DNA of 64,000 bases from Oscillatoriales cyanobacterium M59_W2019_021 (GTDB taxonomy: Bacteria > Cyanobacteriota > Cyanobacteriia > Cyanobacteriales > Geitlerinemataceae): positions 1-64,000 of the forward strand of contig DVED01000149.1 in NCBI GenBank assembly GCA_015295945.1, written 5' to 3'. Below are positions 62,423 through 64,000 of the stretch, piece after piece; within the stretch, counting starts at the first letter, position 1; each line of letters starts with the position of its first letter. Position numbers and translations under genes: made by a program. A model generated the notes under the pieces. That model was not told the DNA's origin and ran no database searches. It saw only the letters and a program-made list of their open reading frames with translations.

Positions 62423-64000
62423 ATGACTGAAGCGATCGATCGGCGTCCGATTCCCGAAACCCAGACAACCGTTACGCTCGAGTATCGGGTTGCCATGCCG
62501 CAACCGGAGTCCCATCTGTTTGAGGTGACGTTGCGGGTGGGGGGGTGGTCTGAAGATCGCCTCGATCTCAAGTTTCCGGTGTGGACGCCGGGATCGTATT
62601 TGATCCGGGAGTATGCCAAGCACTTACAGGATTTTGGGGCGGAGGATCTCGAGGCACGCTCGCTCGTTTGGCGCAAGGTGAGTAAAAATCACTGGCAAGT
62701 GGAGACGGCGGGAATTGCCGATATTGTGGTGCGCTACCGGATCTTTGCCAACGAACTCACGGTACGCACCAACCACCTGGACGGAACCCACGGTTATTTT
62801 AATGGGGCGGCTCTATTTTTCTTCGTTCCCGGTTTCGATCGCCAGCCGATGCGCGTCCAAATCGTTCCGCCTCATGCCGATTGGCGCATTGCTGCGGCTT
62901 TGCCGGAAGTTGCCCCGCAAACGTTCCAAGCGGCGGATTTTGACGAATTAGTGGACAGTCCGTTTGAAATCGGCATTCATCGCCGCTACGACTTTCATGC
63001 GGCGGGGAAACCGCACAGTTTGGTGGTGTGGGGATCGGGGAATTTGCCGGCGGAAAAAGCGATCGCCGATATCGAGCGGATTATCGAAGTCGAAGCGGAA
63101 TTATTCGGCGGATTGCCGTACGATCGCTACCTGTTTTTACTCCATCTTTCGGGTAACGGTTTCGGCGGTTTGGAACATAAAACCAGTTGCACGCTCAATT
63201 ACCCGCGTTTGGGTTTCCGCCATCCCGACAAGTACAACCGCTTCATGCAATTGGTCGCCCACGAATTTTTTCACTTGTGGAATGTCAAGCGGATTCGTCC
63301 CAAAGAGTTAGAAGTGTTCGACTACGAAGGAGAAAATTACACGCCGTCTCTATGGTTTTGCGAGGGGACAACTAGCTACTACGATACGATTTTGCCCTAT
63401 CGAGCGCAGGTTTACGACCTCCCGGCTTTTTTGAGCATTCTCGGCAAAGATCTCTCGCGATTTCTGACGACGCCCGGTCGCCGGGTGCAACCGTTGGACG
63501 AGTCGAGTTGGGATGCGTGGATTAAATTATATCGCCGGGATGCCAATAGCGATAATTCCCAAATTTCCTACTATTTGAAAGGGGAAATGGTGTCCTTTTT
63601 GTTGGAGTTGCTCATTCGCCGCCATTCGGACAATCGCCGATCGCTCGATGATGTCCTGCGCCAACTGTGGAAGCGGTTCGGTCGCGACGAAGTTGGATTT
63701 AGCGCCGACGAGTTGAAAGGAATTTTGGAAACCGTCGCCAATACCAATCTAGATGATTTTTACCGACGCTATATTTTCGGAACGGAAGAATTGCCCTTCG
63801 ACGAGTATCTCGAGCCGTTTGGCTTGAAGTTAAAAGCCCAAACCGACGATCGCCTGCCCTTTTTGGGGATGCGGACGGTCACGAATAACGGTAGGACGAT
63901 CGTTGAGTTTGTCGAAGCCGGATCTCCCGCCCAAAAAGCCGGACTGGATGCCGGGGACGAATTACTGGCGATCGATGGAATTCGCGTTTCGGGGGAGCAG
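62423..64000 (+). CDS. M61-family metallopeptidase (glycyl aminopeptidase-like), 3' end beyond the window
   Basis: The frame is open from ATG 62423 to the window end (526 codons). The zinc site is HEFFHLWN with a downstream Glu in WFCEGTTSYY, the M61 pattern. The N-terminal beta domain (about 15-170) includes FPVWTPGSYLIREYAKHLQD, and ENYTPSLWFCEG leads into the helical catalytic part. A PDZ domain begins near residue 475 (PFLGMRTVTNNGRTIVEFVE, SPAQKAGLDAGDELLAIDGI). Family members are about 600 residues, so some 70-80 residues lie outside. No signal peptide is present. It is a cytosolic peptidase with glycine-preferring aminopeptidase relatives. The start follows directly on a repeat mosaic. 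Confidence 0.9.
   Translation, partial: MTEAIDRRPIPETQTTVTLEYRVAMPQPESHLFEVTLRVGGWSEDRLDLKFPVWTPGSYLIREYAKHLQDFGAEDLEARSLVWRKVSKNHWQVETAGIADIVVRYRIFANELTVRTNHLDGTHGYFNGAALFFFVPGFDRQPMRVQIVPPHADWRIAAALPEVAPQTFQAADFDELVDSPFEIGIHRRYDFHAAGKPHSLVVWGSGNLPAEKAIADIERIIEVEAELFGGLPYDRYLFLLHLSGNGFGGLEHKTSCTLNYPRLGFRHPDKYNRFMQLVAHEFFHLWNVKRIRPKELEVFDYEGENYTPSLWFCEGTTSYYDTILPYRAQVYDLPAFLSILGKDLSRFLTTPGRRVQPLDESSWDAWIKLYRRDANSDNSQISYYLKGEMVSFLLELLIRRHSDNRRSLDDVLRQLWKRFGRDEVGFSADELKGILETVANTNLDDFYRRYIFGTEELPFDEYLEPFGLKLKAQTDDRLPFLGMRTVTNNGRTIVEFVEAGSPAQKAGLDAGDELLAIDGIRVSGEQ

Overview
The window reads as a piece of chromosome from a filamentous, gliding or twitching cyanobacterium. The evidence is the very frequent GCGATCGC octamer (HIP1), genes of cyanobacterial type (NtcB-like LysR regulator, TerB plus Mo-nitrogenase C-terminal domain protein, DUF1822 protein, cyanoexosortase-associated protein, Uma2 and Rpn-type nucleases, CHAT-tail protein) and a complete hmp/Pil-type chemotaxis locus. 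No rRNA, tRNA, CRISPR array, prophage or complete insertion sequence was recognised. Genus cannot be fixed from the sequence alone.

Layout. 1-8.6 kb: right end of an IS605-like element, a YgfZ-type folate-binding protein, a solitary C5-cytosine methyltransferase (candidate HIP1 methylase), a PEP synthase split in its active site by a 395-residue homing-endonuclease intein, then small proteins including an RsbW-like anti-sigma kinase. 9-18.8 kb: folC (start region built from a heptamer tandem repeat), an AddB/RecB-like Fe-S nuclease, a secreted RTX protein with a C-terminal glycosidase-like domain, a dicarboxylate or amino-acid symporter and a small EamA-like permease. 18.8-24.7 kb: TerB/Mo-nitrogenase protein, Rpn-type nuclease, obgE, Uma2 nuclease, a CHAT-tail fragment protein, a roughly 190-bp MITE with TA target duplications, and a LysR gene (probable ntcB) behind a textbook NtcA-activated promoter. 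24.8-33.5 kb: hybrid histidine kinase, a second IS605-like right end, moeB with rhodanese domain, a lipase-like hydrolase, an Ala/Lys-rich protein, a TPR protein and a ROK sugar kinase.

33.5-46.3 kb is the functional centre: hmpF, divergent from hmpA-hmpB-hmpC-hmpD-hmpE. This encodes a PATAN response regulator, CheY, CheW, a methyl-accepting receptor and a giant CheA hybrid, the machinery that controls type IV pilus motility, polysaccharide secretion and phototaxis in filamentous cyanobacteria. HmpD and HmpE carry very long acidic disordered inserts; the HmpE insert repeats a DDLF-like motif. 46.6-49.5 kb holds a sigma-like protein and a DUF1822 protein. 49.5-52.6 kb is a minus-strand cluster of cyanoexosortase-associated protein, SLBB polysaccharide export protein and a ThiF-like adenylyltransferase. 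53-64 kb holds a degenerate STAS protein, a DsbA-like lipoprotein, tatC, prfC, an SbcD-type nuclease, a RodZ-like protein coupled to an RsuA-type pseudouridine synthase, a Crp/Fnr regulator and the start of an M61 metallopeptidase cut by the window edge.

Many intergenic regions are mosaics of short repeats (heptamers CCCCAAA and TTACCCA, a 63-bp module, a 30-bp module, hairpins). Several have invaded gene ends and now encode protein termini.
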